Shown: positions 5,436-7,286 of the stretch, piece by piece
How positions within the stretch are numbered: position 1 is the stretch's first letter
Layout of the letters: each line of letters begins with the position of its first letter
Assembly (NCBI GenBank): GCA_046483505.1
Contig: JAWODB010000333.1
Coordinates: forward strand, 1 to 7,286
From: BS750m-G62 sp046483505
GTDB lineage: Bacteria; Planctomycetota; Phycisphaerae; FEN-1346
Direction: 5' to 3'
DNA length: 7,286 nucleotides
Translations under genes and position numbers: made by a program
Notes under the pieces: generated by a model
What the model saw: the letters and a program-made list of their open reading frames with translations, nothing else
Databases searched by the model: none
What the model was told of the DNA's origin: nothing

Positions 5436-6455
5436 ATGTCCACACCCTGGCGCCAGACCGTCGTCGATCAGGTCAAGCAGGCCCGCGCCGGGCTGCTGTC
5501 GCTCCTGGCCTTCACGCTCCTCCTGGGCCTGGTCAACTGGCTGACCGTGAACCAGGCCGTGATGCTGTACCTCTTCTACGTCCCGGTGGTGTTCGCGGCA
5601 ATGAAACTGCCGCGGCGGGAGGCCCTCGGGGTCGCCGGCCTGGCGGCGGTTCTGGTCGTTGCCTACGCCTTCTTTCTGCCGGGCCGCCTCCAGAGCCCCG
5701 CCACGCGCGTCCTGTTCTGGGCCCAACTCATCGTCTGGGGCGGCATTCTGGTCGTCACCGCCTACATGGTGGCCACCCTCAAGCGCCGCATTCAGGAGGC
5801 CCTGAAGAACCTCCAGCAGGCCTACGCGGGGGTGCTGGCCATCCTCTCGCGGTTCATCCAGACCGTCGACGCCGACACCGAGGCCCACTGCGTCCGGGTC
5901 TCGGCCTGGGCCGTCCGACTCGGCAAGGAACTCGGCCTTCACCCCTCGCAACTGGAAGAGTTGCGCGTGGCCGGACTGCTGCACGACGTGGGCAAAGTCG
6001 ACATCAGCGTCAAACTGCTCCGCAAGGCCGCGTCGCTCTCCGAGACGGAGCGCGAACAGATCAAGGCCCATCCGACCAACGGGGCGGCCCTGGTCAAGCC
6101 GGTCGGCGGGATGCTCTCCCGCATCGCCGACGCCATCGAGTGCCACCACGAGAAGTTCGACGGCAGCGGATACCGCGGCCTGGCGGGGGAACAGATTCCG
6201 TACGTCGCCCGCATCATCGCCGTCGCGGACGTCTTCGACGCCCTCCTCTCGGATCGCCCGTATCGCAAAGGCATGGCCATCACCGAGGGGCTCCAGAGCA
6301 TCCGGGCCGGGGCCGGCGCCGACTTCGACCCGCAGATCGTCCGGGCCCTGGAACGGGTCGTGGCCCGCGAAGGCGACAGCGCCGTCGAGCAGGCGACCGC
6401 GGACGTCACGTTGGAGGCCCAGGCGTCGGCCCTGCTCCAGTCCTCGCCGATGTAG
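5436..6455 (+). CDS. Membrane HD-GYP domain protein, probable cyclic-di-GMP phosphodiesterase
   Basis: This 339-residue protein has four hydrophobic helices (about 18-38, 41-58, 63-82, 92-113), a short linker helix that may be a coiled coil (114-135), and an HD-GYP domain (about 136-310). Seen metal and core motifs are DTEAHCVRVS (147-156, His151), LLHDVGK (181-187, His183/Asp184), HP (212-213), HHEKFDGSGYR (237-247), ADVFDAL (264-270) and DRPYR (273-277). HD-GYP enzymes hydrolyse cyclic-di-GMP. The metal-binding residues look complete, so activity is likely. The namesake GYP is GYR here (Arg247 replaces Pro). The membrane part has no recognised sensor domain and there is no receiver or GGDEF domain. 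The frame is open far upstream, but the ATG at 5436 starts the first natural helix region and follows the structured leader. The last 25 residues are not conserved. Confidence 0.9.
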   Translation: MSTPWRQTVVDQVKQARAGLLSLLAFTLLLGLVNWLTVNQAVMLYLFYVPVVFAAMKLPRREALGVAGLAAVLVVAYAFFLPGRLQSPATRVLFWAQLIVWGGILVVTAYMVATLKRRIQEALKNLQQAYAGVLAILSRFIQTVDADTEAHCVRVSAWAVRLGKELGLHPSQLEELRVAGLLHDVGKVDISVKLLRKAASLSETEREQIKAHPTNGAALVKPVGGMLSRIADAIECHHEKFDGSGYRGLAGEQIPYVARIIAVADVFDALLSDRPYRKGMAITEGLQSIRAGAGADFDPQIVRALERVVAREGDSAVEQATADVTLEAQASALLQSSPM

Positions 6456-6475
6456 GCCGCCGTCGGCTCCGCCCC

Positions 6476-6530
6476 GACGCCCGCGGGTCCGGTACATGCC
6501 GCCGGGGCGTCCGGTCCTTCCACCGCTTTT
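6476..6530 (+). terminator. Possible terminator region after the HD-GYP gene
   Basis: GACGCCC (6476-6482) can pair with GGGCGTC (6505-6511) around a 22-nt loop. Just after it CGGT (6512-6515) pairs with ACCG (6522-6525) and is followed by CTTTT (6526-6530). The short second stem with its T run is the better intrinsic-terminator shape, but only 4 bp. Weak evidence. Confidence 0.3.
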
Positions 6531-6555
6531 CCGCCGACGGGCGTGCGTCGCAGCC

Positions 6556-6583
6556 TTGCAGGCCTCCCCCGCAGCCGTATAAT
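6556..6583 (+). promoter_or_regulatory. Promoter of the Tat-exported protein gene
   Basis: A perfect TATAAT (6578-6583) lies 16 bp after TTGCAG (6556-6561), which matches the first three -35 bases. It is 30 bases before the ATG at 6614, with a GGAGG ribosome site (6604-6608) between. This is the best promoter in the window and suggests the gene starts its own transcript. Confidence 0.65.
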
Positions 6584-6613
6584 CGGTGCCCGGGAAATGC
6601 AACGGAGGCCGCC

Positions 6614-7286
6614 ATGTCCACGCCCGTCACTCGCCGCGCGTTCCTGAAGGAGACGGCCTTCCTCGGCGCCGCGGCCGCCGCCGTCCACGCCGCCGCCGGG
6701 CCCGCCGGCGCCGCCCGCGGAGGACCGATGCCGAGCATCCGCCTCGGGGGCATGGAGGTCTCCCGCCTCATCCTCGGCAGCAACCCGTTCTTCGGCTTCG
6801 CCCACGGCAACCCGCAGGCGTCGGCCGACCAGATGAAGGCCTTCTACACCGACGAGCGGGTGATGGCCGTCCTCGACGCCGCCGCCGACCACGGCGTCAC
6901 GGCCGTCTGGACGCCCTGCTACGACCGCTGGATCCGCCTCTGGAACGCGTACCGGCGCGGCGGCGGGAAACTCGCGACCTGGATCGGCCAGCCCGACCGC
7001 TTCGACCCGATGAAGCAACATATCACGGCCTGCGCCCAAAACGGCGGCCGGGCCGTCTGCATCCAGGGCGAGTGCATCCACCGCGCCATCAGCCAGGGGC
7101 AATTCGACCTCGTCCGCGGGTGGCTGGAGCATATCAAGCGCCACGGCCTGCCGGCGGGGATGGCGAGCCACTACCCCGAGGACATTCTGAAGGCGGAGGC
7201 GCGCGGTCTGCCCGCCGAGTTCTATCACCTGACCATCGGCATCCCGGATTCGTTCCGCCGGGCGGACCGCGAGAAGGCCGTCCGGA
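6614..7286 (+). CDS. Tat-signal exported protein, aldo-keto-reductase-like TIM barrel (5' part)
   Basis: The first 224 residues are in the window and the frame is still open at the edge. The N-terminus carries a twin-arginine signal, T6-R-R-A-F-L-K12, then a hydrophobic Ala-rich stretch (about 15-35), so the folded protein is sent across the membrane by Tat. From residue 39 the sequence MPSIRLGGMEVSRLILGSNP resembles the first strand of aldo-keto reductases, and the following pattern (DHGVTAVWT 92-100, LATWIGQ 120-126, GRAVCIQGE 145-153, GLPAGMASH 178-186) fits successive strands of a TIM barrel. The usual AKR catalytic Tyr and Lys could not be placed with confidence, so the enzyme activity is unproven. 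NPFFGF (57-62) is familiar from uncharacterised planctomycete proteins of this type, from memory. The ATG at 6614 has GGAGG 5 bases upstream and a strong promoter. Confidence 0.75.
   Translation, partial: MSTPVTRRAFLKETAFLGAAAAAVHAAAGPAGAARGGPMPSIRLGGMEVSRLILGSNPFFGFAHGNPQASADQMKAFYTDERVMAVLDAAADHGVTAVWTPCYDRWIRLWNAYRRGGGKLATWIGQPDRFDPMKQHITACAQNGGRAVCIQGECIHRAISQGQFDLVRGWLEHIKRHGLPAGMASHYPEDILKAEARGLPAEFYHLTIGIPDSFRRADREKAVR

Noticed and set aside
4356..6602. A 748-codon open frame on the minus strand across the HD-GYP gene and half of the DUF1080 gene
   Set aside because: It is an antisense and frame-shifted shadow in GC-rich DNA, with low-complexity Arg/Gly/Pro sequence and no domain; the real genes in the region have clear motifs.

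Overview
The window is GC-rich with long, tightly packed genes. It is most likely from the Planctomycetota or a close relative such as a Phycisphaerae-type lineage, probably an environmental genome. This is an inference from gene content: a secreted tandem 3-keto-disaccharide hydrolase/DUF1080 protein, a Tat-exported protein that looks like an aldo-keto reductase, and intergenic DNA full of short degenerate repeats. No marker gene is present to prove it.

Layout. Positions 2-1960 (+) hold an ABC importer operon of the nitrate/sulfonate/taurine (NitT/TauT) type: the C-terminus of a substrate-binding protein, a permease (ATGA overlap) and an ATPase (1-nt gap). Positions 1961-2262 are non-coding and made of several families of short repeats. 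Positions 2263-3738 (+) encode a membrane cardiolipin synthase of the phospholipase D superfamily with two HKD motifs. A 100-bp convergent gap (3739-3838) carries overlapping hairpins and an 8-bp tandem array. Positions 3839-5131 (-) encode an exported protein made of two DUF1080 domains. The divergent gap (5132-5435) holds a -10 box for the DUF1080 gene, a candidate promoter for the rightward gene and a strongly structured leader. Positions 5436-6455 (+) encode a four-helix membrane HD-GYP protein, a likely cyclic-di-GMP phosphodiesterase. After a 158-bp gap with a good promoter, 6614-7286 (+) is the first 224 residues of a Tat-signal protein, cut by the window edge.

The genes are not one pathway. 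The ABC genes form an operon. The cardiolipin synthase, DUF1080, HD-GYP and Tat genes each look like separate units with their own promoters. The DUF1080 and Tat proteins probably act outside the cytoplasm, perhaps in glycan or sugar-derivative breakdown. The most interesting signal is the leader of the HD-GYP gene. It can fold a 10-bp hairpin and a three-way junction that ends one base before the ATG, and one strand of that junction can instead pair upstream, which is the layout of a switch. No known riboswitch class could be fitted to it fully. No phage, CRISPR, tRNA, rRNA or complete insertion sequence was seen.
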